A stretch of DNA of 64,000 nt from CAZICM01 sp964537685 (GTDB lineage Bacteria; Myxococcota_A; Polyangia; Polyangiales; Polyangiaceae). Within the stretch, counting starts at the first letter, position 1. Each line of letters opens with the position of its first letter. The translations under genes and the position numbers were made by a program. Below are positions 17,066 through 24,877 of the stretch, piece after piece. The notes under the pieces are model-generated. The model ran no database searches. It saw nothing but the letters and a program-made list of their open reading frames with translations, and had not been told where the DNA came from. The stretch covers positions 21,908 to 85,907 of the forward strand of contig CAZICM010000039.1 in NCBI GenBank assembly GCA_964537685.1, given 5' to 3'.

Positions 17066-17793
17066 ATGCCGGTGATTTTCATGCCCAGGTATTGATTGTG
17101 GGCGCGGGCGGCATTGGATCGCCGGCGGCGCTGGCCCTGGTTTTATCGGGTATCGAGCGCATTGCTGTGGCCGATGACGATAGGGTGGAGCTTTCAAATC
17201 TTCACCGTCAGATTTTATTTCAAAACGATGATATTGGCCGGCCTAAATTGGAAGCTTTTGGGGATGCGCTGAGGCGCCTGTCTCCATCCATTCAATTGTA
17301 TTGTCATTCAGGGAGATTGCTTCCTCCTAATATCGGTGAAGCCATTTCCAGGGCGGATATTGTGCTGGATGCGACGGACAATTTCGCCTCCCGATTTTTA
17401 ATCGCGGATGCCGCATTTTTAGCGGGAAAACCGGTTGTTCATGCGGCGAGCGTGCGCTGGCAGGCGACGGTAATGGCCGTTTCGGCCTTGGGCAAGCCCT
17501 GTTACCGTTGTTTGTTCGAAGATTTGCCTAGGGGACAAGCGCCGGATTGCGCGAGTGCGGGTGTCGCGGGGCCGGTCTGCGGAGTCTCGGGTTCTATTGC
17601 GGCCGATCGGGTGCTCTCGGTGCTTTCCGGTTCAAATCGGGCTTTTGGTTCGATTGTCACCTTCGATGGGCTGCGGGATCGGCTGAGGGAAGTGCCAGTC
17701 CCTGCGCGGCCTTCCTGCGCCTTGTGCGGGCCCGATCGAAGCATTAGAGGGCTCGACATACAGCGTTATGCGGCTCCGGCCTGTGAATTTTAA
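17062..17793 (+). CDS. ThiF/MoeB-type adenylyltransferase lacking the N-terminal segment
   Basis: 243 residues: nucleotide-binding GAGGIGS (14-20), DDDRVELSNLHRQILF, the DATDNFASR loop and two zinc CxxC pairs (CYRC and CALC). It should adenylate the C-terminal glycine of a ubiquitin-like carrier, here the product of the gene at 17841. Unlike MoeB or ThiF it begins almost directly at the first beta strand, so the usual N-terminal helix with the arginine finger (RYxRQ) is missing. A small gene at 18128 encodes such a segment. Located between cysK and the carrier gene. Confidence 0.88.
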   Translation: MNAGDFHAQVLIVGAGGIGSPAALALVLSGIERIAVADDDRVELSNLHRQILFQNDDIGRPKLEAFGDALRRLSPSIQLYCHSGRLLPPNIGEAISRADIVLDATDNFASRFLIADAAFLAGKPVVHAASVRWQATVMAVSALGKPCYRCLFEDLPRGQAPDCASAGVAGPVCGVSGSIAADRVLSVLSGSNRAFGSIVTFDGLRDRLREVPVPARPSCALCGPDRSIRGLDIQRYAAPACEF

Positions 17794-17840
17794 GCAATGC
17801 GTTAGACATCTTTTACAATGGACTGAAAGGAAGACATCGT

Positions 17841-18131
17841 ATGGGTATCATCGTGCGTGTTCCAACCCCGCTCCGGACGCTGACGGGCGGTAAAGACGAA
17901 GTGAGCATCGAGGCCGCGACCGTAGGTGAAGCGCTAGGCGTGCTGGAAAGCCAATTTCCGGGCATTCGCGATAGGCTCTTGGACGACAAGGGCAAGGTGC
18001 GGCGCCATGTGAATTTATTTGTGGGCGAAGAGGATATTCGCTTTTTGGATGGCCTGGGGACACAGCTTAAGGCCGGCGATCAATTGTCGATTGTTCCTGC
18101 GATCGCGGGCGGATCGTCCTTCGATCGATGA
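17841..18131 (+). CDS. cysO: MoaD/ThiS/CysO-like sulfur carrier with C-terminal tail
   Basis: 96 residues with a ubiquitin-like beta-grasp fold, resembling Mycobacterium tuberculosis CysO (RVPTPLRTLTGGKDEV at the N-terminus). The di-glycine is Gly90-Gly91, but five residues (SSFDR) follow it. The carrier must expose GG before adenylation, so a protease is needed; a JAMM protein is encoded four genes on. As a thiocarboxylate it would donate sulfur to O-phosphoserine through the CysM-type enzyme. A Shine-Dalgarno AAAGGAAG precedes the ATG. The stop overlaps the next gene by 4 nt. Confidence 0.88.
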   Translation: MGIIVRVPTPLRTLTGGKDEVSIEAATVGEALGVLESQFPGIRDRLLDDKGKVRRHVNLFVGEEDIRFLDGLGTQLKAGDQLSIVPAIAGGSSFDR

Positions 18132-18433
18132 ACGGCGAAGCCCGCTATTTGCGCCAGATTTTGCTGGCCGAAATAGGCCGCGAAGGCCAGGCGCGCATTG
18201 GAAAAAGCGCGGCGCGCGTGGCTGGAGAGGGTCTACGCCATGAAATTGCCGAGCAATACGCTCGGGGTGCAGGTTTTAAGGCCATCGAGCCCGGTGAAAT
18301 TATAATGGAAGAATTGGCGCCGAATACGGTCATTATGTCGCCGGTATGCCGGGAAGTGTGCGCGGGAGCCCGTGCGGCGCTTTCGGCCATGCGGCAAGCC
18401 GTGTTTTCCAATACCGAGGGAGGCGGGCCTTGA
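18128..18433 (+). CDS. Small protein carrying an E1/MoeB-like N-terminal segment
   Basis: 101 residues. Its start, EARYLRQILLAEIGREGQARI, matches the N-terminal RYxRQ...iG.eGQ.rl segment of MoeB/ThiF proteins, where the arginine acts across the dimer on ATP. Instead of the nucleotide-binding glycine loop, it continues with about 70 residues of unrelated helix (HEIAEQYARGAGFKAIEPGEIIMEE, then a Cys pair in SPVCREVCAG). It could complement the truncated E1 at 17062 or be a relic of a second E1. ATGA overlap upstream and TTGA overlap downstream show translational coupling within the operon. Confidence 0.65.
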   Translation: MNGEARYLRQILLAEIGREGQARIGKSAARVAGEGLRHEIAEQYARGAGFKAIEPGEIIMEELAPNTVIMSPVCREVCAGARAALSAMRQAVFSNTEGGGP

Positions 18434-19380
18434 GGCATTCGCTGATTCGATCCCGAAGGCTTTCATCGGTGCTCGACGCCGTGGGCAATACGCCGATGGT
18501 GCGCTTGGGCAAGACGGCTCAAGCCGCGCCCGGCGTCGAGGTGTATGTCAAGCTGGAATTCGCGAATCCAGGCGGTTCGGTGAAAGACCGGGCCGCCCGG
18601 AGAATGATTTTGTCGGCATTGAACGATGGACGGCTTTCCGGCGATAAAATCCTTATCGATTCGACGAGCGGCAATACAGGCGTCGCTTATTCGATGTTTG
18701 GAGCGGCTCTCGGCATCCGCGTCGCGCTCGTTATGCCTTCCAATGTGAGCAAGGCCCGCAAAGAAATCGCCAATGCCTTTGGAACCGAATTGATCTATAG
18801 CGATCCAATGGAAGGTTCCGACGGTTCGATTAAATTGGTACGGGAATTGGTGGCCAAACATCCCGAGCGATATTTTTATCCCGATCAATATTCCAATCCC
18901 GACAATCCTTTAGCGCATTACCACGGCACAGCCGTTGAAATCCTCGATGCCGTGGGCGATCGGATTACGCATTTTGTGGCTGGATTGGGAACAAGCGGGA
19001 CGATCGTTGGCACATCCCGTAGATTGCGTGAGCATCACCGTCCAATTCGCTGCATTGCGGTGGAACCGACCGAGGCGCTTCATGGCCTGGAAGGATTAAA
19101 ACATTTACCGAGTTCGCTGGTTCCTCAGATTCACGATGCATCGGCTTATCACGAAACGGTGCGCGTTTCGACCGACGATGGCTGGGATATGGCCGATAGG
19201 CTGGCCGCGGAAGAAGCGCTGCATGTTGGGCATTCTTCGGGAGCGGCCGTCTTTGCAGCTCTTCAAATTGCAAAACAATTGCATGAAAATGGACAGGGCG
19301 GATGTGTGGTGGCCATTGCCTGTGACCGCGGCGATCGGTATTTCGCGCCGATGAAATGGGAGAAAAAATATTTATGGTGA
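18430..19380 (+). CDS. cysM: CysM-type cysteine synthase (carrier-dependent)
   Basis: 316 residues from a TTG start at 18430 that overlaps the previous stop (TTGA). The frame extends to 18346, but that leader has no family similarity. PLP lysine K52 is in NPGGSVKDR, with TSGNTG, GTSGTI and HSSGAA as further PLP contacts. Its place next to a CysO-like carrier and a JAMM protease reproduces the mycobacterial mec-cysO-cysM set, where CysM uses O-phosphoserine and carrier thiocarboxylate. Cystathionine beta-synthase-like activity is a less likely alternative. Confidence 0.88.
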   Translation: MRHSLIRSRRLSSVLDAVGNTPMVRLGKTAQAAPGVEVYVKLEFANPGGSVKDRAARRMILSALNDGRLSGDKILIDSTSGNTGVAYSMFGAALGIRVALVMPSNVSKARKEIANAFGTELIYSDPMEGSDGSIKLVRELVAKHPERYFYPDQYSNPDNPLAHYHGTAVEILDAVGDRITHFVAGLGTSGTIVGTSRRLREHHRPIRCIAVEPTEALHGLEGLKHLPSSLVPQIHDASAYHETVRVSTDDGWDMADRLAAEEALHVGHSSGAAVFAALQIAKQLHENGQGGCVVAIACDRGDRYFAPMKWEKKYLW

Positions 19381-19919
19381 ATTCCCATGCTTGGGTGCTG
19401 GGTGGCCTGCGTATTCGGTCGAATGTGCTCCGGCAGGTGGAAGAAGCGGCCCTGGCGGGATACGCACGGGACGAGGAAGCCTGCGGTTATTTACGGGGTC
19501 CCGCGGCCGATCCGCTGCTCTGCGATGAGCATATTGCGATGGAGAATCTCGCCAACAAGCTTCACAGGATGGACCCCGAGCAATACTTTCGGACAGGCCG
19601 GACTTACTTTGAATTTAACGGCGAAAAATTCCGGCGGGCCGTTCAAGCCTCGGAATTGGAAGGCTATCCGGTCAAAGTGCTTTATCATTCTCATTTGGAC
19701 GCGGGCGCCTATTTTAGTCCGACCGATGCGGCGGCGATGAGCCAGGGCAAAATGCCTGAAATGGAAGGCGGAGCCATTGAAATGGGGCCCGGCCCTCCTT
19801 ATCCCCTGGCCTTTTTGGTGACGAGCGTGCGCGGCGCGCATATCGAAGGCCACGGGCTATTTATTTGGGATGAACAGGCCAAGCGCTTTGTGCCCTCGGC
19901 ATTTACCGTTGAGGAATAG
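19374..19919 (+). CDS. mec: JAMM/Mov34 metalloprotease (Mec-like)
   Basis: 181 residues from ATG 19374, which overlaps the cysM stop; an ATG at 19356 is also in frame. The zinc motif is complete: Glu34/35 in DEEACGYL and H-S-H-x7-S-x2-D (H105, H107, S115, D118). In mycobacteria Mec releases cysteine from the CysO-Cys adduct. In other systems JAMM proteases trim residues behind a carrier's GG. Both roles fit here because the carrier ends in GG plus five residues. The protein is cytoplasmic. Confidence 0.9.
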   Translation: MVNSHAWVLGGLRIRSNVLRQVEEAALAGYARDEEACGYLRGPAADPLLCDEHIAMENLANKLHRMDPEQYFRTGRTYFEFNGEKFRRAVQASELEGYPVKVLYHSHLDAGAYFSPTDAAAMSQGKMPEMEGGAIEMGPGPPYPLAFLVTSVRGAHIEGHGLFIWDEQAKRFVPSAFTVEE

Positions 19920-19929
19920 GTAAGCGGCC

Positions 19930-21609
19930 ATGTCCGAAGGATTTATCGTGTGGTTCACGGGCTTGTCGGGCGCGGGCAAAAGCACGCTTTCGGCCATGCT
20001 GGCCGCGGAGCTCCGGAACAGGCGCGTGCATGTCGAAGTGCTGGACGGCGATGAAGTGCGCACGCATTTATCGAAAGGGCTTAGTTTTTCGAAGGAAGAC
20101 CGGGATATCAATATCCGGCGCATTGGTTTTGTGGCCAAGCTGTTGGCGCGCGCGGGCGCGTGTGTCATGACGGCGGCGATTAGCCCCTACAAATCCATCC
20201 GCGACGAGCAAAGGCTTCATACGCCGCGTTTTGTGGAAGTGTATTGCGCCTGTGATATCGGCGTGCTGGCCGAGCGCGATATTAAAGGGCTTTATAAAAA
20301 GGCCATGGCCGGTGAAATTAAGCATTTCACGGGCATTGACGATCCTTATGAGCCTCCGGACAACCCAGAAGTCACGGTGTACACCGATAAAGAAAGCCGC
20401 GAGGAAAGCGTTTCAAAAATCGTCGCGAGGCTGGAGGAGCTTGGATATATCCCTCTGCATGGCACATCCTATGAAATTGGAAGAGAAATAAAAGGCTATA
20501 AAAAAGCGCTTGTTTCGCCTCATGGAGGGGAACTGTGCCGGCGCTGGCTCAGGGGAGATGCAAAGGCCGCGCTATTAGAAAAAGCCCGTTCAATGCCGGT
20601 AATCGATATTGGTGTCCGAAGCGCCGTCGATGTCGATAAAATATGCAGCGGGGCATTTTCACCGCTGAAAGGCTTTATGGGCTCGAAGGATTATCTTCGG
20701 GTGCTCAAGGATATGCGCCTGGAAAATGGACTCCCTTGGCCAATGGTTGTTGCGCTTCCTATTTCAACCGAATTGGCGGCCAGTCTTTCGGTTGGTGCGC
20801 AGGCCGCACTGCGCGATCATCACGGACGTGTTGTTGCTGTATTGGATATTCACGATCTCTTTAAGCCCGATCCCGCGCTGGAAGCCTCCGCTCTTTCAAA
20901 ATCGGCTGAATCTTTTAGCCATTCGATTGTATATGCGGGCGGTGAGCTTCATGGACTGGATAGGCCCAATATCCCGTGGTATTCGCCGCATCATCTCGAT
21001 CCGGCCGAGACGCGCGCGGTTTTCGCGGAACGAGGCTTTGGAGCGGTGGCCGGGTTCTATGCCGCCGAGCCGCCAAGCCGGGAACATGAGCATTGGATGA
21101 AGACCGCTCTCGAGATTTGCGATGGAGTATTGATCAATTCGATGGTTGATGATGCAGGTCCGAATGAATTTTCGTCCGGAGCGAGGTTTAGGGCCTGGGA
21201 AGCTCTGCTGGAAGGCTATTTTCCGGCGGGGCGGGCGCTGCTCTCGGCCTATGCCGACAAAGATCGCCCCCGGGGGCTCCGCGCCTCGCTGATGAATGCT
21301 CTTGTGCATAAAAACTATGGCTGTTCGCATTTTATTGCGGCGGGCGGAGGGCGGCTTGAACATCGAGCGCAGGAGCTTTTTGCATCGCCGGAGCTGGGCA
21401 TTGAAATCTTGTCCTTTGAGCGGGCTTTTTATTCGCAGGCGCTTGGCGCAATGGGCACCGAAAAGACGGCGCCGGGCGATGAATCAACGAGAATTTACGC
21501 GGAGGGCGCGCTGCTCTATAAGAGTCTGAAACAGGGGAAGTCCGTGGCCCCCGAACGCTATAGGCCCTGTGTCGTGAATGCCCTGGCGGATTCTATTTCA
21601 TCAGATTGA
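19930..21609 (+). CDS. cysC: APS kinase fused to a degenerate ATP-sulfurylase domain
   Basis: 559 residues. Residues 1-185 are an APS kinase with Walker A GLSGAGKS (11-18), DGDEVR, the FSKEDR loop and SPYKSIRDEQR, all intact, so it should make PAPS from APS. Residues about 190-555 follow the ATP-sulfurylase fold (the LKGFM region, PWPMVVALP, NYGCSHF). The catalytic QxRNPxHxxH is replaced by YAAEPPSREHEH (377-388), and GRDHAG by AAGGGR (470-475). The second domain is therefore probably not a sulfurylase and may be regulatory. Last gene of the cysteine block; 10 nt after the JAMM stop. Confidence 0.85.
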   Translation: MSEGFIVWFTGLSGAGKSTLSAMLAAELRNRRVHVEVLDGDEVRTHLSKGLSFSKEDRDINIRRIGFVAKLLARAGACVMTAAISPYKSIRDEQRLHTPRFVEVYCACDIGVLAERDIKGLYKKAMAGEIKHFTGIDDPYEPPDNPEVTVYTDKESREESVSKIVARLEELGYIPLHGTSYEIGREIKGYKKALVSPHGGELCRRWLRGDAKAALLEKARSMPVIDIGVRSAVDVDKICSGAFSPLKGFMGSKDYLRVLKDMRLENGLPWPMVVALPISTELAASLSVGAQAALRDHHGRVVAVLDIHDLFKPDPALEASALSKSAESFSHSIVYAGGELHGLDRPNIPWYSPHHLDPAETRAVFAERGFGAVAGFYAAEPPSREHEHWMKTALEICDGVLINSMVDDAGPNEFSSGARFRAWEALLEGYFPAGRALLSAYADKDRPRGLRASLMNALVHKNYGCSHFIAAGGGRLEHRAQELFASPELGIEILSFERAFYSQALGAMGTEKTAPGDESTRIYAEGALLYKSLKQGKSVAPERYRPCVVNALADSISSD

Positions 21610-21633
21610 CCGTTCACTACGTCGAGTGCACCC

Positions 21634-23070
21634 ATGTTAAAATCTTATCGAATTTGGAGTGCATATTGTTTTATTGGTGCGGCGCTGTGGGCGCTGCCTG
21701 CGCGGGCCGATTTAAAGGCCGATGCCGATCGGCTTCAGCAGGCGTTTTCCGAACATGCGGCATCGCTCAAGCCTTCGGTTCAAGCCCGGATTGAACGCCT
21801 TCCCCCGGTGTTTGCCGAAGCGGGACGGCCGGTCATGATGAAATTGCCCGATTGGGCGGTGGCCAAGCAGAGCGCTCCTCCTCTGGCTCTGGGTGCAGAA
21901 AAAGAAAATAAAAATACGCCTTCGGATTGTATGACCGTGGTGGTGCTGGGGCCGAGAACCGGGGAGTTTTCCGCCGATATCGATGATTCGGGCAGCGGCG
22001 AGGGTATTTTTCTGCGGCGTATGGAGCGAAAAAGCGCATCGGCCGCCAATCCGGTGCAAATGTTTGGACATCCGGGCACGGAGATGCGGACCGGCGAAGA
22101 ATATCCGCCCTGGATCAAGAGTTCGGGAGGAGCGCTGCGCTATGTCCGCTGTGGGAAGGCGAGAGAGCAGGCCAAATATATGATGCTCGAGCTGGCTTCA
22201 TCCCGCGCGGTGCTCGAAACGCTGGTGATGACGGGCGTGAGCGATTCGCCGCCGGTCGAGCAAATCTTACCGGAAAGGGCATTTGGGCCTTTGATTCCCA
22301 GGGAGGGCGCGGGGCGGCCCGTGGAGCCTGGTCCGCTGTTGGAGCGGCTTGCGCGGGCGGAAAAAAGGGCGAGAGCCGATGGTGCCCGGCATGTGGAGAG
22401 GCTGTTTTCAAGGGCTTCTTTGATGGGCGCAGGGGAGTTTTTGCTAAGGCTGCCCGAAGGTTGTCATCGGCTGGAGGTGATGGCCGAGGTGCCCAATTTT
22501 ATTCCGAGGCGCGCGACGGATGTGGACGCCGAGGCGAGGCTTGCGGATGGTGGCGGGGTGCTCGCGAGAGATCGCGCCGATTCACCGGATGCGCGCTTGG
22601 ATTTTTGTTTGGGCGAGCCTTCGGCGGTGGCAGTGCCCTTTATGGGGGCGGCGGGGCCGGTTTCTGTCTTTATTTCCGATGCAAGCTGGCCGATTCCAGA
22701 CACAATTCCATCGTATTGGGGACCGAGGGCGAGGGCGGCCTTTGCCTATGCGGTCCGGAGGCGAAACGCGCCTGTTCCCGCTGGGGCTCCGGTCATGGAA
22801 TCGCTGGGGGTTCAGGGCGAAACCCTCGTTGCCGCCGAGGTATTTCCAGGGCGATGTTATTTGGCGGTGGTTGGCCTTGTGCGGGGCGAAGCGAGGGGGC
22901 TCCGCCTTTCGGTGGATCTGTCAGGACGGGTATACAAAGACGAATCACGCGATCGAATTGACGGTGTTGCCGTTGCATTTTGTACCGAAAATGAAAGCTC
23001 GGTGCCCTTGCGGGTATCGGCGCGCGGAAGCTCGTCGTGGTGGGCTTTGAGCCTGTGGCAAATGAATTGA
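21634..23070 (+). CDS. Exported hypothetical protein
   Basis: 478 residues, signal peptide (cleavage near ARADL), no family recognised. Residues about 265-350 form a beta-rich domain with a Cys pair (LPEGCHRLEVMAEVP ... LDFCLGEP) and an end resembling GPVSVFISD. A similar domain appears in the lipoprotein at 24878-26707, so the two look distantly related. A second Cys-containing unit (FPGRCYLAVVGLVRGEARGL) lies near the C-terminus. Probably periplasmic, of myxobacterial type. It follows the sulfur operon by 24 nt on the same strand but shows no link to sulfur chemistry. Confidence 0.65.
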   Translation: MLKSYRIWSAYCFIGAALWALPARADLKADADRLQQAFSEHAASLKPSVQARIERLPPVFAEAGRPVMMKLPDWAVAKQSAPPLALGAEKENKNTPSDCMTVVVLGPRTGEFSADIDDSGSGEGIFLRRMERKSASAANPVQMFGHPGTEMRTGEEYPPWIKSSGGALRYVRCGKAREQAKYMMLELASSRAVLETLVMTGVSDSPPVEQILPERAFGPLIPREGAGRPVEPGPLLERLARAEKRARADGARHVERLFSRASLMGAGEFLLRLPEGCHRLEVMAEVPNFIPRRATDVDAEARLADGGGVLARDRADSPDARLDFCLGEPSAVAVPFMGAAGPVSVFISDASWPIPDTIPSYWGPRARAAFAYAVRRRNAPVPAGAPVMESLGVQGETLVAAEVFPGRCYLAVVGLVRGEARGLRLSVDLSGRVYKDESRDRIDGVAVAFCTENESSVPLRVSARGSSSWWALSLWQMN

Positions 23071-23096
23071 TCGGATTGTTTTGCAATAAAATCAAA

Positions 23097-23864
23097 TTAA
23101 GACGTTGTAAATCCGCCGTCCACCACCAGGGTGTGGCCTGTCACAAACGACGCAGCATCCGAGGCCAAATACAAAGCCGCACCTGCAATTTCATCGGGTT
23201 GGGCATAACGCCTCAGCGCGGCCCGTTCGGTGTAGTGTTTGAGGATTTCGCCGCTCTGCAGAAGCACCTGAGAAAAACGGGTTTCCACAAGGCCCGGCGC
23301 GATCGCGTTCACCCGGATTCCGCTCGGCCCAAGCTCGGCCGCCAGCGTTTGCGTCATCGAAATCACCGCGGCTTTGGTCATGCCGTATACGCCCTGAAGA
23401 GGCGACGCCTGCAGCCCCTGCACGCTCGATACAAAAATGAGCGAGCCTTTCGCATTTCTTGCGATGAGATGATTGGCCACTTCGCGCGCCACATTGAAAT
23501 AACCCTTCACATTCACTTCAAAGGTCTTGTCGATGGCGCCCTCGTCCACGCCCAGCATCGGACCAAAATGAGGATTGGTCGCCGCGTTGTTCACCAGCAC
23601 ATCAATCTTGCCAAAGCGCTCCACAATCGCTTTGACCATCGTTGTTACATCGGCCGCTTTGCCCGTGTGGCACGCATACCCTTCGCATTCCACACCCGCG
23701 CTCCGCAATCGCCCGGCGGCCGCAGCAACACCTTCGGGCTTTCTCGAGGCAATCGCTACCTTCGCCCCGCTCTGCCCAAGCACGCGCGCAATCGATTCGC
23801 CTATGCCCCGGCTGCCGCCTGTGACGAGAACAACTTTGTCTTCAACATGAATCCACGGTTTCAT
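23097..23864 (-). CDS. Short-chain dehydrogenase/reductase
   Basis: 255 residues, classical SDR: cofactor loop TGGSRGIG (15-22), NNAAT, catalytic Ser in FVSSVQG, YxxxK in YGMTK and a PGLVET loop. An Arg (ASRKP) after the second strand suggests NADP(H) preference. The C-terminus GHTLVVDGG is typical of the FabG/glucose-dehydrogenase-like group. Substrate unknown. Convergent with the exported gene at 21634 and divergent from speD. Confidence 0.9.
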   Translation of the reverse strand: MKPWIHVEDKVVLVTGGSRGIGESIARVLGQSGAKVAIASRKPEGVAAAAGRLRSAGVECEGYACHTGKAADVTTMVKAIVERFGKIDVLVNNAATNPHFGPMLGVDEGAIDKTFEVNVKGYFNVAREVANHLIARNAKGSLIFVSSVQGLQASPLQGVYGMTKAAVISMTQTLAAELGPSGIRVNAIAPGLVETRFSQVLLQSGEILKHYTERAALRRYAQPDEIAGAALYLASDAASFVTGHTLVVDGGFTTS

Positions 23865-23938
23865 GCGCGCATCGTTGCAAAGCTTTTGATGCTGCGAAAG
23901 AGTAAGTTCGAATCGGCGCCGGACTTATGGAGTGATGC

Positions 23939-24328
23939 ATGCGTTTGTATGTGGCCCTGGCTATTTTTGAGCGTTGTCCGAGCGATGTGCTCAACAGCGT
24001 AAAAAGCCTTCGCGAGATTTTAGAGGCCGCGGTGTCGGCCGGTTCATTCACGGGCCTCAGCCTTGTGTCCGTGCCTTTTTCGCCTCATGGCGTCACGGCG
24101 TGCGCGGTCGTGAGCGAATCGCATTTGGCGCTTCATTCGTGGCCCGAGGAAGGAAAGCTCTTTGTCGATATCGCCTCGTGCAGTACGCGCGAGAGCGTTC
24201 AAAAAGCTTTGGAATCGATTGCGCGCGCCTTTCCAGAAGGCGTGCTCAGCTTTGTCGATGAGCGCATCGTGGATTCAGAAAGCACGCCCGGCGGGCTTCA
24301 AACCATTCACCACTCGATGCGGACATAA
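23939..24328 (+). CDS. speD: S-adenosylmethionine decarboxylase proenzyme (class 1b)
   Basis: 129 residues, the usual size of the SpeH/SpeD class. Self-cleavage is expected between Glu60 and Ser61 in VVSESHLALHSWPE, giving the pyruvoyl group. His66 and Cys81 keep the Ser63/His68/Cys83 spacing of the Thermotoga enzyme. It supplies decarboxylated SAM for spermidine synthesis in the cytoplasm. The last 22 bp overlap the convergent gene at 24307. No spermidine synthase gene is adjacent. Confidence 0.9.
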   Translation: MRLYVALAIFERCPSDVLNSVKSLREILEAAVSAGSFTGLSLVSVPFSPHGVTACAVVSESHLALHSWPEEGKLFVDIASCSTRESVQKALESIARAFPEGVLSFVDERIVDSESTPGGLQTIHHSMRT

Positions 24329-24816
24329 GACGTAAAACCCTTCGATGGACGGTCGACCGGGCTTTGAGTGCGAAGCGCTTCATCGACATCGATGGTCGAC
24401 AAATTCTCGAGCACACAGCGACCCGCCGCACCGCCGATGGCCGAACGTGGATCGACACCCATCTCGGTATGCCGGGGATCGCTGATAATGCGAATCGTGA
24501 TCGCCCCATGCTGATTGGGCGTGCATTCGCGCATCGCCTGCCCAAGCGGCGAAAAGGCTTTTTGCGCATCATCGATTTGCCGGCCTTTTTCATCCTGCAC
24601 GCTGATACGCGGAACCAAAGGCTCTGGACCTTTCGAGGCTTCCGCTTCTTTGGATACGGGCGAAGGCGGAGGCTGCTCCTGAGCCTTCAGCTTGCGATTG
24701 GTCTCTTCATCGGTCGGGGAATGCCGCTCTTGAATCAGCGATCCGCCGCACGCCGAGGCCAAATATCCAAGCCAGGCGAAGATCAAGCCGCAACGAATAT
24801 GTGTTCGCTTGCCCAT
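24307..24816 (-). CDS. AgmX/PglI-like C-terminal domain lipoprotein
   Basis: 169 residues with a lipobox (YLASAC), a Pro/Glu-rich linker and a C-terminal domain of about 75 residues (MRECTPNQHGAITIRI ... GRCVLENLSTIDVDEAL). The two conserved Cys and the G.v.iri..d...G pattern recall the AgmX/PglI C-terminal domain of myxobacterial gliding and unknown proteins. No enzymatic motif. Overlaps the 3' end of speD tail-to-tail. Confidence 0.6.
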   Translation of the reverse strand: MGKRTHIRCGLIFAWLGYLASACGGSLIQERHSPTDEETNRKLKAQEQPPPSPVSKEAEASKGPEPLVPRISVQDEKGRQIDDAQKAFSPLGQAMRECTPNQHGAITIRIISDPRHTEMGVDPRSAIGGAAGRCVLENLSTIDVDEALRTQSPVDRPSKGFTSYVRIEW

Positions 24817-24877
24817 ATCAAAAACTTGGGGTGTCCTCGCGAAGGAGTAAAGCGCCTTTGAAAAAAAATCTGCGCGG

